From Paraburkholderia sp. (GTDB taxonomy: Bacteria; Pseudomonadota; Gammaproteobacteria; Burkholderiales; Burkholderiaceae): a DNA stretch of 64,000 nt. The translations under genes were made by a program, and so were the position numbers. The notes below the pieces were generated by a model. The model had not been told where the DNA came from. It saw only the letters and a list, made by a program, of their open reading frames with translations, and made no database searches. The stretch spans positions 1 to 64,000 of the forward strand of contig NZ_SCRP01000017.1 of NCBI RefSeq assembly GCF_004298475.1, in the 5' to 3' direction. Position 1 is the stretch's first letter. Every line of letters begins with the position of its first letter. Below, in pieces: positions 48,441 through 57,752 of this stretch.

Positions 48441-49703
48441 ATGAACGCCGCGCCGCCGTCCGTTTCCGAAACAGTTGCTGCGCCGCCGATGCTCGCGCGC
48501 AATGTCGTGCATTTCATCCGCGTGCTGCGCGGCGCGGGTCTGCCGATGTCGCCCGCGCAGGCCGTCGATGCGCTCGACGCGCTGTGCCTCGTCGATCTCG
48601 CCCGCCGCGACGACGTTGGCGCGGCGCTGGCCGCGCTGCTCACCTCTGCGCCCGACGAGCGCGACATCTTCTACGCCGCATTCGATCTCTTCTGGCGCGA
48701 TCCCGACTGGGAAGGCAAGCTGCGCGCGCTGCTGCTGCCGAAGGTGCAAGGCGGCTTGCCGCCGCCGCGCCGCAACAACCGGCTCGCCGATGCGCTCGCT
48801 GCGCGCGCGGATGTGCAGCGCGGCACACAGCCGCCTGCGCCGCGCGAAGCGTACGAGTTGCGCGCACATGCAACGTTCAGCGCGGAAGAGCGCCTGCGCC
48901 ACCGCGACTTCGACACGCTCAGCGCCGACGAATGGCGCACGCTGCGCCACCTGATCCGCGCGCGGCGGCTGCCGCTCGCGACCGAGCGCACGCGCAGGCT
49001 CAAAGCCGCGTCGCACGGCACCCACGCCGACCTGCGCGCGAGCGCGCGCCATGCGGTGCACGCAGGCGGCGACTGGACCGTGTGGAAATATCGCGCGCCC
49101 GTCGAGCGCAAGCCGCCCGTCGTCCTGCTGCTCGACATCTCCGGGTCCATGAGCAGCTATTCGCGCGCGGTGCTCTATTACTGCCACGCGCTGCTGCAAT
49201 CGCGCGAGCGGTTACAGGTCTTCCTGTTCGGTACGCGCCTCACGCACGCAACGCGCGCACTGCGCGAACGCGATCCCGACATCGCGCTCGCACAACTTTG
49301 CGCGCAGGTCGCGGACTGGTCGGGCGGCACGCGCATCGGCGCGACGCTCGGCGAATTCAACCGCCGCTGGGCACGCCGCATGCTGAGCGGTCGTGCAACC
49401 GTGCTGCTCGTCACCGATGGACTCGATCAGGAAGCCACGGCCACGCTCGCAGCCGAAATGGCGCGCCTGCACCGCTTTGCGCACCGCGTCGTGTGGCTCA
49501 ATCCGCTGCTGCGCTATCGCGGCTTCACACCGAAGGCGCGCGGCGTGCAAGCCATGCTGCCGCATGTGGACGCCCACTACCCCGTCCATAACCTCGAAAG
49601 TCTCGAGGCCTTCGGGCACAGCCTGAGCGTGACACCGCTCGCCGCGCGCGCGGGCCGCACATCGCTGCGCACACCACTTGAAGAGGGAGCACGATGGCGC
49701 TGA
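48441..49703 (+). CDS. VWA-domain protein (CoxE-like)
   Basis: The 420-residue protein has a VWA domain with the metal-binding MIDAS motif DISGSMSSY near residue 232 and TDGLDQE further on. The N-terminal ~200 residues are helical and basic. MoxR-VWA pairs act as metal-insertion or assembly chaperones; here this fits maturation of the molybdenum enzyme. It overlaps the coxG remnant by 10 bp. Confidence 0.9.
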   Translation: MNAAPPSVSETVAAPPMLARNVVHFIRVLRGAGLPMSPAQAVDALDALCLVDLARRDDVGAALAALLTSAPDERDIFYAAFDLFWRDPDWEGKLRALLLPKVQGGLPPPRRNNRLADALAARADVQRGTQPPAPREAYELRAHATFSAEERLRHRDFDTLSADEWRTLRHLIRARRLPLATERTRRLKAASHGTHADLRASARHAVHAGGDWTVWKYRAPVERKPPVVLLLDISGSMSSYSRAVLYYCHALLQSRERLQVFLFGTRLTHATRALRERDPDIALAQLCAQVADWSGGTRIGATLGEFNRRWARRMLSGRATVLLVTDGLDQEATATLAAEMARLHRFAHRVVWLNPLLRYRGFTPKARGVQAMLPHVDAHYPVHNLESLEAFGHSLSVTPLAARAGRTSLRTPLEEGARWR

Positions 49704-49885
49704 CCGAAAGCCGCTCGCTGCCGGTGCCGCAACAGCAGGCCTGGGAAGCGCTCAACGACGCAACCGTCCTGAAAGCCTGCATTCCCGGCTGCGAGAGTAT
49801 CGAAGCCGACGGCGAGCACGCCTGGGCCGTCGCGCTCACGACGAAAGGGAAACGATCATGGACAGCGTGGATATCGAGGTCCTGA
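49694..49885 (+). pseudogene. coxG: coxG remnant, N-terminal 50 codons only
   Basis: The first ~50 residues (LPVPQQQAWEALNDATVLKACIPGCESIEADGEHAWAVALTTK) are a clear match to the start of CoxG, an SRPBCC-fold membrane-anchor protein of ~150-200 residues. After that the frame runs directly into the xdhC leader and start, giving an unrelated 13-residue tail that ends at 49885. Everything from roughly codon 51 on is missing. GAAGAGGG upstream of ATG 49694 looks intact. The rest of CoxG is not found nearby. Confidence 0.8.
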
Positions 49886-50880
49886 AATCCAGCGTGCGCT
49901 GGCTCGACGAAGGCCACCGCATCCTGCTGGTGACGGTGGTGAAGACGTGGGGCTCGTCGCCGCGTCCTGAAGGCGCCATGCTCGTCGTGCGCGACGACGG
50001 GCTGGTCGCAGGCTCCGTGTCGGGCGGCTGCATCGAAAACGATCTGATCGACCGCGTGCGCCGCGACGGCATCGACATCGACAAGCCCGAGACCGTGAAG
50101 TACGGCATTACGGCTGAAGAAGCGCATCGCTTCGGCCTGCCGTGCGGCGGCACGATCCAGCTCGTGCTGGAACCGCTCGCGAACGCCAGTGGCATTCGCG
50201 CGCTGCTCGACGCCGTGGAGCGCGGAGAACTCGTTGCGCGCACACTCGACATGGCGAGCGGCGAGGCCACGCTCGGACCCGCCAGCGCCACCGATGGCGT
50301 CTTTTTCGACGGCGCGCGTCTGCTCACGATCCACGGGCCGCGCTATCGCATGCTCGTGATCGGCGCGGGACAGCTTTCGCGCTATCTGTGCCAGATTGCG
50401 GTGGGGCTCGATTATCAGGTGACGGTGTGCGATCCGCGCGAGGAATACACCGATACATGGGACGTGCCCGGCACGACGCTCGTGCGCACCATGCCCGACG
50501 ACACCGTGCTCGACATGAAACTGGACGAACGGTGCGCCGTGATCGCGCTCACGCACGATCCGAAACTCGATGATCTCGCGCTGATGGAAGCGCTCAAAAC
50601 CCACGCGTTTTACGTGGGCGCGCTCGGCTCGCGGCGCAACAACGCGGCGCGGCGCGAGCGGCTCAAGGAGTTCGATCTGAACGAGACGGAGCTCGCGCGG
50701 CTGCACGGACCGGTCGGGATTTACATCGGCAGCCGCACGCCGCCCGAAATCGCGGTGTCGATTCTCGCCGAAGTGACCGCGGCGAAAAACGGCGTCTCGC
50801 TACCGACGCTGCTTCAGGTCGAAGGCGCCAAAGCCGCGCGCGAAATCGCGGCGGGCGCGGGCTCGGATTGCCACGTTTAA
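49858..50880 (+). CDS. xdhC: XdhC-family molybdenum cofactor maturation protein
   Basis: The 340-residue protein has the XdhC N-terminal domain (VKTWGSSPRPEGAMLVV, SGGCIEND) and a C-terminal Rossmann domain (MLVIGAGQLSRYL, GALGSRRNNAARRERL, GPVGIYIGSRTPPEIAVSI). XdhC binds molybdenum cofactor, helps in its sulfuration and inserts it into the apoenzyme. AAAGGGAAACGATC precedes ATG 49858, within the end of the coxG remnant, so deletion in coxG has placed the gene closer to coxE. Confidence 0.93.
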   Translation: MDSVDIEVLKSSVRWLDEGHRILLVTVVKTWGSSPRPEGAMLVVRDDGLVAGSVSGGCIENDLIDRVRRDGIDIDKPETVKYGITAEEAHRFGLPCGGTIQLVLEPLANASGIRALLDAVERGELVARTLDMASGEATLGPASATDGVFFDGARLLTIHGPRYRMLVIGAGQLSRYLCQIAVGLDYQVTVCDPREEYTDTWDVPGTTLVRTMPDDTVLDMKLDERCAVIALTHDPKLDDLALMEALKTHAFYVGALGSRRNNAARRERLKEFDLNETELARLHGPVGIYIGSRTPPEIAVSILAEVTAAKNGVSLPTLLQVEGAKAAREIAAGAGSDCHV

Positions 50881-50979
50881 AACGCTCGATGTGCGCGATG
50901 CGCCATGTGCGCCGCGCGTTGCCGATGCGGCGAACGCGCGCCGGGCGTGCAACGAACGCGCACGCCGCGCGTGCGCAAC

Positions 50980-52032
50980 TCACACGGGCCAGAGCGGCCC
51001 TTCCTGCATCGCGCCGATCTGCTCGCGCAGTTCGAGAATGCGGTCTTCCCAGTAGCGCTGCGTGTTGAACCACGGAAACGCTGCCGGAAACGCGGGATCG
51101 TTCCAGCGCCGCGCGAGCCACGCGCAGTAGTGAATGAGCCGCAGCGTGCGCAGCGCTTCGATCAGATGCAGTTCGCGCGGCTCGAATTCGCAGAAATCCT
51201 CGTAGCCCGCGAGCAGATCGCCGAGCGCACGCACCGCATCCGCCCGGTCGCCCGGCAGCAGCAGCCACAGATCCTGGATCGCGGGAGCCATGCGGCTGTC
51301 GTCGAAATCGACGTAATGCGGCCCCGCATCCGTCCACAGCAGGTTGCTCGAGTGGCAGTCGCCGTGGGTGCGCAGCGTGCGCACGTCGCCCGCGCGCTCA
51401 AACGCGGCTTCGACGCCTTCCAGGGCGAGATCCACGGCCGTTTCCCACGCGTCCCGCACGTCGGCGGGCACAAAACCGTGCTCGATCAGATACGCGCGCG
51501 GCTCGTAGCCGAACGTCTGGATGTCGAGCGTGGGACGCGCGCGATAGGGCTCCATCGCGCCTACCGCATGAATGCGGCCGATGAAGCGGCCGATCCATTC
51601 GAGCGTGTCGCGGCGGTCCAGATCGGGCGCGCGCCCGCCGCGCCGCTCGAATACGGCGAAGCGGAAACCGTCGAAGCTATGCAGCGTGCGATGCTCGAAC
51701 GCGAGCGCGGGCACGGCGGGAATCTCGCGCGCGACGAGTTCGGCGACGAACGCATGCTCTTCGAGGATCGCTTCATCGGACCAGCGTTCGGGCCGGTAGA
51801 ACTTCACGACGAGCGGCGCGCCGTCCTCGACGCCCACCTGATAGACGCGGTTTTCGTAGCTGTTGAGCGCGAGCATGCGGCCATCGGTGCGGCGGCCGGC
51901 GGGAATCAGCACGCTGTCGAGCGCGTCGAGCACGCACTCGGGCGTGAGGCGCGCGTAGGGCGCCTCGGATGAGGCGTCGTCCGGGGAGTCGGACGGCGGA
52001 AAGGGGGTGGCATGAGGAGTGTCGTGATTCAT
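50980..52032 (-). CDS. SrkA/RdoA-type stress response kinase
   Basis: The 350-residue protein has a choline-kinase-like fold: NSYENRVYQVGVEDGAPLVVKFYRPERWSDEAILEEHAF, catalytic HGDCHSSNLLW and metal-binding VDFDDSRMAPAIQDLW. E. coli SrkA is a Ser/Thr kinase that counteracts stress-induced death. I chose ATG 52032; the first 25 residues are low-complexity. Confidence 0.9.
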   Translation of the reverse strand: MNHDTPHATPFPPSDSPDDASSEAPYARLTPECVLDALDSVLIPAGRRTDGRMLALNSYENRVYQVGVEDGAPLVVKFYRPERWSDEAILEEHAFVAELVAREIPAVPALAFEHRTLHSFDGFRFAVFERRGGRAPDLDRRDTLEWIGRFIGRIHAVGAMEPYRARPTLDIQTFGYEPRAYLIEHGFVPADVRDAWETAVDLALEGVEAAFERAGDVRTLRTHGDCHSSNLLWTDAGPHYVDFDDSRMAPAIQDLWLLLPGDRADAVRALGDLLAGYEDFCEFEPRELHLIEALRTLRLIHYCAWLARRWNDPAFPAAFPWFNTQRYWEDRILELREQIGAMQEGPLWPV

Positions 52033-52185
52033 ACCCGCAATTGTGCCTCTTGCGGGCTGCGGGAGCGACGTAGGTGGCGAATTCGGGGGCAAATTCGGCG
52101 GCTGGCGCGGCGCGCCGCCCCGGCCGGGCGCCGGATGCGCGAACGCGGCGCGTGGCGTTCCGTGCGCGCCGCGCCGCCGCGCGAC

Positions 52186-52398
52186 TCAATGGATGAGCGA
52201 GCCGACCGGACGAACCTGCTCGCCCGTATCGATCAGATCTTCCAGAAAAAAGGGCTCGGTATTGAGCTGTTTCGATGCGCCAGGCTCGCCGTCGTACCAC
52301 GTCACCATGGCCATGTCGCCGAGAATGCGCATCACGATGCCACGCGCGCCTTGCGGCACGGCGATATGCACGGAGCGAACGATAGAACCGACTTGCAT
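52186..52398 (-). CDS. Small conserved protein, function unknown
   Basis: The 70-residue product, VRSVHIAVPQGARGIVMRILGDMAMVTWYDGEPGASKQLNTEPFFLEDLID, looks like a compact beta barrel (KOW- or SH3-like) with no catalytic motif. GGGGAAATCCT precedes ATG 52398. It lies upstream of the kinase gene and may be in the same transcript. Confidence 0.65.
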   Translation of the reverse strand: MQVGSIVRSVHIAVPQGARGIVMRILGDMAMVTWYDGEPGASKQLNTEPFFLEDLIDTGEQVRPVGSLIH

Positions 52399-52741
52399 AG
52401 GATTTCCCCGTTATCGATGCCGGCTTCCTTGTGTGAAGCGCCGGTCAGTGAGCTGATCGAAGCCGCGCGCACCAACGGTTGTGCGTGCATCCATACCTTG
52501 CTTGAAACCTGCTTGCTACCTTGCTTGATACCTGCGTTCCGGCGAACCCGCCTTCTTTGCGCACCGTGCACGAAAAAAGCTCACCGGTTTCCGCATTGTT
52601 GCGTGTTTGGGCCGGTACGCAAAGTGAAATATTAGGGGGGTGAACCGGCCGCCCGGCCCGGGTTTGCGTCCGTGCAGCCGGTAAAATCGGCCGCCCCTAC
52701 TGCTTACGGAAAGCTGACGGTAACGGACTGTAATCTTCCTG

Positions 52742-53056
52742 ACGCCGCCGCTTACGCCTGCACACACGATCAAGGCGTACCAGGAATCGCTGGGCCTCAC
52801 GCAGCATCGCTACGACGGCGGCATCGCCACGGATGCCGATGTCGGCCAGGCGCAGACACAGCTCGAAACCACCCGGGCGCAGGCCATCGACCTCGGCGTG
52901 GAGCGCGCGCAATTCGAGCACGCCATCGCATGGCCGCGAGCGTCGCGCTCGTGAAGGCGCTGGGCGGCGGCTGGAGCACGGCGGAACTGCCCGGCGACGA
53001 TCAGCTCGTGCATCCCGGCCGGGCGGCGCCTGGCGCGGCTGCTCACGGCGGATGAG
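52742..53056 (+). pseudogene. Decayed NodT-type outer-membrane efflux gene
   Basis: In frame from 52769 the sequence reads KAYQESLGLTQHRYDGG, then DVGQAQTQLETTRAQ and QFEHAIA, the TolC/NodT second-repeat helices. That frame stops soon after. From 52933, in another frame, it reads AASVALVKALGGGWSTAELPG, the C-terminal end of NodT proteins, with stop TGA near 53056. The segment between these blocks and everything upstream are missing. It is thus a remnant with an internal deletion and a frameshift. Confidence 0.75.
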
Positions 53057-53137
53057 CCGGCTTCGTTGCGGGCTCGGCGACCCGATTCGCACAACCGCGG
53101 TATCGTTGCGGCTCTGTCATCCGCAGGAGAAGGTGTC

Positions 53138-54388
53138 GTGACCGTTTCATCGGGCGCCGATCGCAACGCCGCGGGGTCTTCGCCGTCGAGCCAGACCTGG
53201 CTCGAACGCGGCTCGCGCGCCTACTGGCACGCCTGTCTTGCGCTGCTGTTCGCGGGCTACGCGACGTTCTCGCTGCTCTACTGCGTGCAGCCGATCCTGC
53301 CTGCGTTTTCGCAGGCATTCGGCGTGAGCCCCGCGCAGAGCAGTCTCTCGCTCTCGCTGACGACCGCCGCGCTCGCAATCGCGATCTTCGTCGCGGGCTT
53401 CGTCTCCGAAGGCTGGAGCCGCCGCACGATGATGACCGCGTCGCTCAGCGTGTCGTCGCTGCTCACGCTCGCCACCGCGTTCGTGCCGCACTGGCACCAG
53501 TTGCTGGTGCTGCGCACGCTCCAGGGGCTCGCGCTCGGCGGCGTGCCCGCCGTCGCCATGGCCTGGCTCGCCGAGGAAATGCACCCGGACGGCCTCGGCC
53601 TCGCGATGGGGCTCTATGTCGGCGGCACGGCCGTCGGCGGCATGTCGGGGCGCGTCATCGCGGGCGTGCTCGCCGATCTGTTCGGCTGGCGCGTGTCGAT
53701 CGGCGTCATCGGCGTGCTCGGCATCGGCTCGATGCTGGCCTTTCGCACGCTCCTGCCGCCCTCGCGCCGCTTCGTGCCGAAAAAGGGGCTCGGCTTCGCC
53801 CATCACCGCGCCGCGCTCCTGAGTCACTTCGCGCGGCCCGGCCTCGCCGCGCTGTTCGCGATGGGCTTCGTGCTGATGGGCAGCTTCGTCACGCTCTACA
53901 ACTACATCGGCTACCGGCTCATCGCGCCGCCGTACAACATGAGCCAGTCGGCCATCAGCGTGATCTTCATCGTCTATCTGACCGGCGTGATCGCCTCGCC
54001 GTGGTCGGGCCGCATGGCCGACACCTTTGGGCGCGGGCGCGTCCTCATCGCCGGTCTCGCGACCATGCTCGCGGGCGTCGTGCTCACGCTGTTCCCGTCG
54101 CTCGGCATGATCGCCGCAGGCATCTGCTGCCTGACGATCGGATTCTTCACGGGCCACTCCGTCGCCAGCGGCTGGGTTGGCCGCCTCGCGCGCGAAGCCA
54201 AGGGTCAGGCCGCCGCACTCTACCTGCTCGCGTACTACCTCGGGTCGAGCATCATGGGCTCCCTTGGCGGGCACTTCTGGGTGGTCGGCGGCTGGGGCGG
54301 CGTCGCGGCGCTCGTCGGCGTGCTGCTGATTGCAGGGCTCGCGCTCGCCGCCGCGCTGCGCGCGAAAGAGCGCGCCGGGACAGCCTGA
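53138..54388 (+). CDS. MFS exporter (YnfM-like)
   Basis: The 416-residue protein has 12 predicted transmembrane segments and MFS loops (VSEGWSRRTMMTASL, and SGRMADTFGRGRVLIAG in the second half). The first segment LFAGYATFSLLYCVQPILPAFSQAFGVSPAQSSLSLS is typical of the YnfM/arabinose-efflux group. I chose GTG 53138, which has GGAGAAGG upstream. It lies just after the NodT remnant. Confidence 0.9.
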   Translation: MTVSSGADRNAAGSSPSSQTWLERGSRAYWHACLALLFAGYATFSLLYCVQPILPAFSQAFGVSPAQSSLSLSLTTAALAIAIFVAGFVSEGWSRRTMMTASLSVSSLLTLATAFVPHWHQLLVLRTLQGLALGGVPAVAMAWLAEEMHPDGLGLAMGLYVGGTAVGGMSGRVIAGVLADLFGWRVSIGVIGVLGIGSMLAFRTLLPPSRRFVPKKGLGFAHHRAALLSHFARPGLAALFAMGFVLMGSFVTLYNYIGYRLIAPPYNMSQSAISVIFIVYLTGVIASPWSGRMADTFGRGRVLIAGLATMLAGVVLTLFPSLGMIAAGICCLTIGFFTGHSVASGWVGRLAREAKGQAAALYLLAYYLGSSIMGSLGGHFWVVGGWGGVAALVGVLLIAGLALAAALRAKERAGTA

Positions 54389-54707
54389 CGCGCGCGCTTG
54401 TATCTGCTTGTACGCGCTAGCACCCGCTTGTCCCTGCTTGTACCCGCTCGCGCCCTCAATCGTCGGCAATTTGTAATAACCGGGATCTGCGCGCGCATGC
54501 CGCGCCGCACGTGCCGCGCTGCCGCAAAGCAGCGCCGGGCGTGCCCCCGCCGCACGGCGGGCGCGCGCGAGCGGCGCGCAAAGCACACGCCGCGTTTTCG
54601 GCCCTCACCTATACTCGGAAAAGGCCGGAAGCCGTCGCGCCATGACGAGCACAACAACGTGCACAACAACCGTCCGTTTCCGCCGCCGACATGATAAGGA
54701 GACGAGC

Positions 54708-54893
54708 ATGCAAGGTTATTTCACGGTTGGCGATTTCGTGATGATCATCCCGATGGCCCTCGCCGGCGCGCTTTGTCTGGGTGCGTTTCCGTGCGCGACC
54801 GAATTCCGGCACAACACACTGCGCGTGATAGGCGCGCTGATCGGCGCGATGCTCGCCGTGGCGCTCGTCGAAACCCTGCCGACGCTGCTGTAA
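54708..54893 (+). CDS. Small membrane protein, function unknown
   Basis: The 61-residue protein has two hydrophobic segments (VMIIPMALAGALCLGAF and RVIGALIGAMLAVALVETL) and no known motif. AAGGAG lies 6 bases before ATG 54708. The short leader 54389-54707 holds no other gene. Confidence 0.6.
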   Translation: MQGYFTVGDFVMIIPMALAGALCLGAFPCATEFRHNTLRVIGALIGAMLAVALVETLPTLL

Positions 54894-54949
54894 CAAAACC
54901 TCAGGAAACCGCGCTGCCGTAGCGCGAGGCGGCGGCGCGAAAGCCCGCT

Positions 54950-56008
54950 TCAATGCACCCGGTTGCCGGGCTGCAATCCTCTTAGCTGCGCAAGCGCCGC
55001 GCGGAAATACGCGGGGCGCGAGCGTTGTGCGTCTACTCCCTTTGCTTGCCCGCGCATCGCTTCCTCGCGTGCGAGCGCAGGCAAGGCGGTCCACGGCAGC
55101 GTCGGATGCAGGTGATGCTGCCGGTGCAGATGATGATTCATCAGCATCACGCCAATAACGCGCGGCACGCGGAGGTCGCGCGAGCGGCCGGGTTCTTCGA
55201 GTGCAACGCCGTAGTGAGGCAGGTTGTCGGCCATCGACAGCCACAGGCCGCGCAGCAGCATCGCAGCCAGCAGAACCGGCCAGGCTGGTCCGTAAAGCGA
55301 AAACGAAAGCGCATAGAGCGCGCACGAAGCGAGCCAGTCGCGGCGCGCGCGGCGGCGGTTTTGCGCATCGCCCGCGTGGTTCGCGAAGTGCCGCTGCACC
55401 TGCGCGCCTTCCGGGCCGTGCGCGCCCACGCCGCGCGCAATCAGCGCGCGCGCCACGCGCACGGGCAAGAAGGCGAGGAGCGGCAGCAGCAGTTCGGCGA
55501 CGTAGAGCCCGCCCAGGAGCCGCGCGTAATACCAGAGGCGCCTGCGCCAGCGCGGCTCGGTTGCGTCGTCGACGTCGGGCCGGTCGAACGGCTCGCGCGT
55601 GAAGCGGTGATGCATCAGGTGTCCGAAGCGCACGGCGTTGAACGGCATGGCAATGCCGACCGCGAGCAGCCGCGCGAGCCGCTCGTTGGCGCGCCGGCTG
55701 GAGAGCAGCTGGCCGTGGATGCCCTCGTGGATCAAGCCCCAGTGGATCGGCGTGGCGAGCACGACGGGCACGAGTGTCGCCAACAGCGCGAGCGACGGCC
55801 CGCCCGCTGCGCGCAACGCGAGCGGCAGCCCGATTAGCTGCCAGGCCAGCGCCAGCCCGGCGAGCGCGAGCATCGCGGCGTTCGCGCGCGCGTCAGGCGC
55901 AGGCAACGGGATTTTGTGCCCGGACCGGGTGCCAGGACGGTGGGCCCTTCGGTTGTCGATCCGGTCAGCGACTGCGGGCTCAATCGTGGGCTCGACTGCG
56001 GACTCCAT
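54950..56008 (-). CDS. Membrane fatty-acid desaturase
   Basis: The 352-residue protein has the three His boxes of di-iron membrane desaturases: HEGIH, HLMHH and HRQHH (with HNNH-like MNHHLH just before). Four to five hydrophobic segments flank them. It introduces a double bond or hydroxyl into a fatty acyl or similar chain. GAGGAG lies upstream of ATG 56008. Confidence 0.9.
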   Translation of the reverse strand: MESAVEPTIEPAVADRIDNRRAHRPGTRSGHKIPLPAPDARANAAMLALAGLALAWQLIGLPLALRAAGGPSLALLATLVPVVLATPIHWGLIHEGIHGQLLSSRRANERLARLLAVGIAMPFNAVRFGHLMHHRFTREPFDRPDVDDATEPRWRRRLWYYARLLGGLYVAELLLPLLAFLPVRVARALIARGVGAHGPEGAQVQRHFANHAGDAQNRRRARRDWLASCALYALSFSLYGPAWPVLLAAMLLRGLWLSMADNLPHYGVALEEPGRSRDLRVPRVIGVMLMNHHLHRQHHLHPTLPWTALPALAREEAMRGQAKGVDAQRSRPAYFRAALAQLRGLQPGNRVH

Positions 56009-56112
56009 CGGCGCTCCTCGCGGCAAAGACAGCCGCGAAGTTAGCAGCGGCGTGTGACAGGGCAACGAAGAACAACGGACGCCGCAGCTCCCGGTCCGCC
56101 GACGGGAAGAGA

Positions 56113-56146
56113 CGAAAAAAAACGCCTCGCTTTTTTGCGAGGCGTT
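56113..56146 (-). terminator. Terminator of the aldo/keto reductase gene
   Basis: AACGCCTCGC (56121-56130) and GCGAGGCGTT (56137-56146) flank a TTTTTT loop. The A-run at 56115-56122 gives the T-tract on the minus strand. Confidence 0.88.
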
Positions 56147-56180
56147 CCGGCGCAACCGCGCCGCGAGGTGAATCAGACGA

Positions 56181-57224
56181 TCAGATGTGCTGATCCGTGG
56201 ACGGCTTTTCCCACAGGTTGACGCCGCCTTCGGTGGCGTAGCGGTCGATTTCGGCGAGTTCTTCCACCGAGAATTCGAGATTCTTCAGCGCGGCGACGTT
56301 CTCGCGCACCTGTTGCGCGCGGCTCGCGCCGATCAGGGCCGAAGTCACGCGCCCGCCACGCAGCGTCCATGCAATCGCCATCTGCGCGAGGCTCTGGCCG
56401 CGGCGCTTCGCGATCTCGTCGAGCTTGCGCACGTGTTCGATGTTCTCCGCGCTCAGGTGCCCGGCGAGAAGCGAGCCGCCGCCCGGGCGGTTCACGCGCG
56501 CGTCTTCGGGCACGCCGTTCAGATACTTGCTGGTCAAGAGGCCTTGCGCGAGCGGCGTGAACGCGATGCTGCCCACGCCCAGATCGTCGAGCGTATCGAG
56601 CAGACCGCGCTCGATCCAGCGGTTGAGCAGGTTGTACGACGGCTGATGGATCAGGAGCGGCACCTTGTATCCGGCGAGCAGCTTCGCCATTTCGCGCGTC
56701 TTCTCGGGCGAATACGACGAGATGCCGACATAGAGCGCCTTGCCCTGCTGCACGGCGCTCGCGAGCGCGCCAGCAGTCTCTTCGAGCGGCGTTTCCACAT
56801 CGAAGCGGTGCGAATAGAAGATGTCGACATAGTCGAGCCCCATGCGCTGCAGGCTCTGGTCGAGGCTCGCGAGCACGTATTTGCGCGAGCCGCCGCCCTG
56901 TCCGTAGGGACCTGGCCACATGTCCCAGCCGGCCTTCGATGAAATCAGCAGTTCGTCGCGGTACGGACGGAAGTCGTCCTTGAAGATGCGGCCGAAGTTG
57001 ATTTCGGCGCTGCCGTACGGCGGCCCGTAGTTGTTGGCCAGATCGAAGTGCGTGATGCCGAGGTCGAAAGCGGTGCGCAGAATCTCGCGCTGCGTCGAGA
57101 TCGGCGTGGTGTCGCCGAAGTTGTGCCACAGGCCGAGCGACAGCGCAGGCAGCTTGAGCCCCGACTTGCCGCAAAAGCGATATTGCATCTCCGAATAGCG
57201 TTCAGAAGCGGCTTCGTAGGCCAT
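56181..57224 (-). CDS. Aldo/keto reductase, YghZ-like
   Basis: The 347-residue enzyme has AKR motifs: HFDLANNYGPPYGSAEINFGRI with catalytic Asp and Tyr, SSKAGWDMWPGPYGQGGGSRKYV with Lys, DYVDIFYSHRFDVETPLEE with His, and a C-terminal IGASRAQQV NADPH site. It resembles YghZ, an L-glyceraldehyde-3-phosphate reductase that also handles methylglyoxal. I chose ATG 57224; the longer frame adds 30 unrelated residues. Confidence 0.92.
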   Translation of the reverse strand: MAYEAASERYSEMQYRFCGKSGLKLPALSLGLWHNFGDTTPISTQREILRTAFDLGITHFDLANNYGPPYGSAEINFGRIFKDDFRPYRDELLISSKAGWDMWPGPYGQGGGSRKYVLASLDQSLQRMGLDYVDIFYSHRFDVETPLEETAGALASAVQQGKALYVGISSYSPEKTREMAKLLAGYKVPLLIHQPSYNLLNRWIERGLLDTLDDLGVGSIAFTPLAQGLLTSKYLNGVPEDARVNRPGGGSLLAGHLSAENIEHVRKLDEIAKRRGQSLAQMAIAWTLRGGRVTSALIGASRAQQVRENVAALKNLEFSVEELAEIDRYATEGGVNLWEKPSTDQHI

Positions 57225-57438
57225 GGAATCGTCCTCGATGAAAGCGGGAAAAACGAAAAAAGCGGGGGGAAAGCGGAACAAGCGCGCGCGGCGGCGCGCA
57301 GCAGAGGCTGACATGGTAGCGAATCCGCCTGCTTTGCGCAGATGCCCATTCTTCGGGATTGTGTCGGCGGCGGCGCAATGGACGGGAGCGTCGCCGCTCG
57401 CCTACACTGCGAGGTCCGTCTTATCCGGGAGGATTTCC

Positions 57439-57645
57439 ATGGTCAAAGCGATTTCGTTTGCGCTGATCGCCTGCGGCGTGGTGCTGCTTTATTTCGCCGG
57501 CGAGTCGTTCCATTCGTTTTCGAACGACATGTCGCGGCTTTTCACGGGCGCGCCGACCAACCGCACGATCCTGCTGATCGTGGGTGGCGTGGCCGCAACC
57601 ATCGCCGGGCTCACGGGTCTCGCGGCTTCAGGGCGGCGGCGCTGA
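57439..57645 (+). CDS. DUF3185-like small membrane protein
   Basis: The 68-residue protein has two hydrophobic segments around SFHSFSNDMSRLFTGAPTNRTILLIVGG, a DUF3185-type pattern. Function is unknown. GGGAGG lies upstream of ATG 57439. Confidence 0.8.
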   Translation: MVKAISFALIACGVVLLYFAGESFHSFSNDMSRLFTGAPTNRTILLIVGGVAATIAGLTGLAASGRRR

Positions 57646-57657
57646 CGCCGCCAGGGC

Positions 57658-57720
57658 GCACAACGCACCGGTCAACACACCGCACGACGCACCGCACGAC
57701 GCACCGGACAACGCACCGGC
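57658..57720 (+). repeat. Short tandem array of CACCGCACGACG-like units
   Basis: Degenerate 12-bp units (CACCGGTCAACA, CACCGCACGACG twice, CACCGGACAACG) follow the DUF3185 gene. The array does not look coding. Confidence 0.7.
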
Positions 57721-57752
57721 GCACGCCGTAAGCGCCCTGCCCGCCGCGTCGC

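Noticed and set aside
53147..54586. 479-codon minus-strand frame opposite the MFS exporter
   Set aside because: Low-complexity charged product that mirrors hydrophobic codons on the plus strand.
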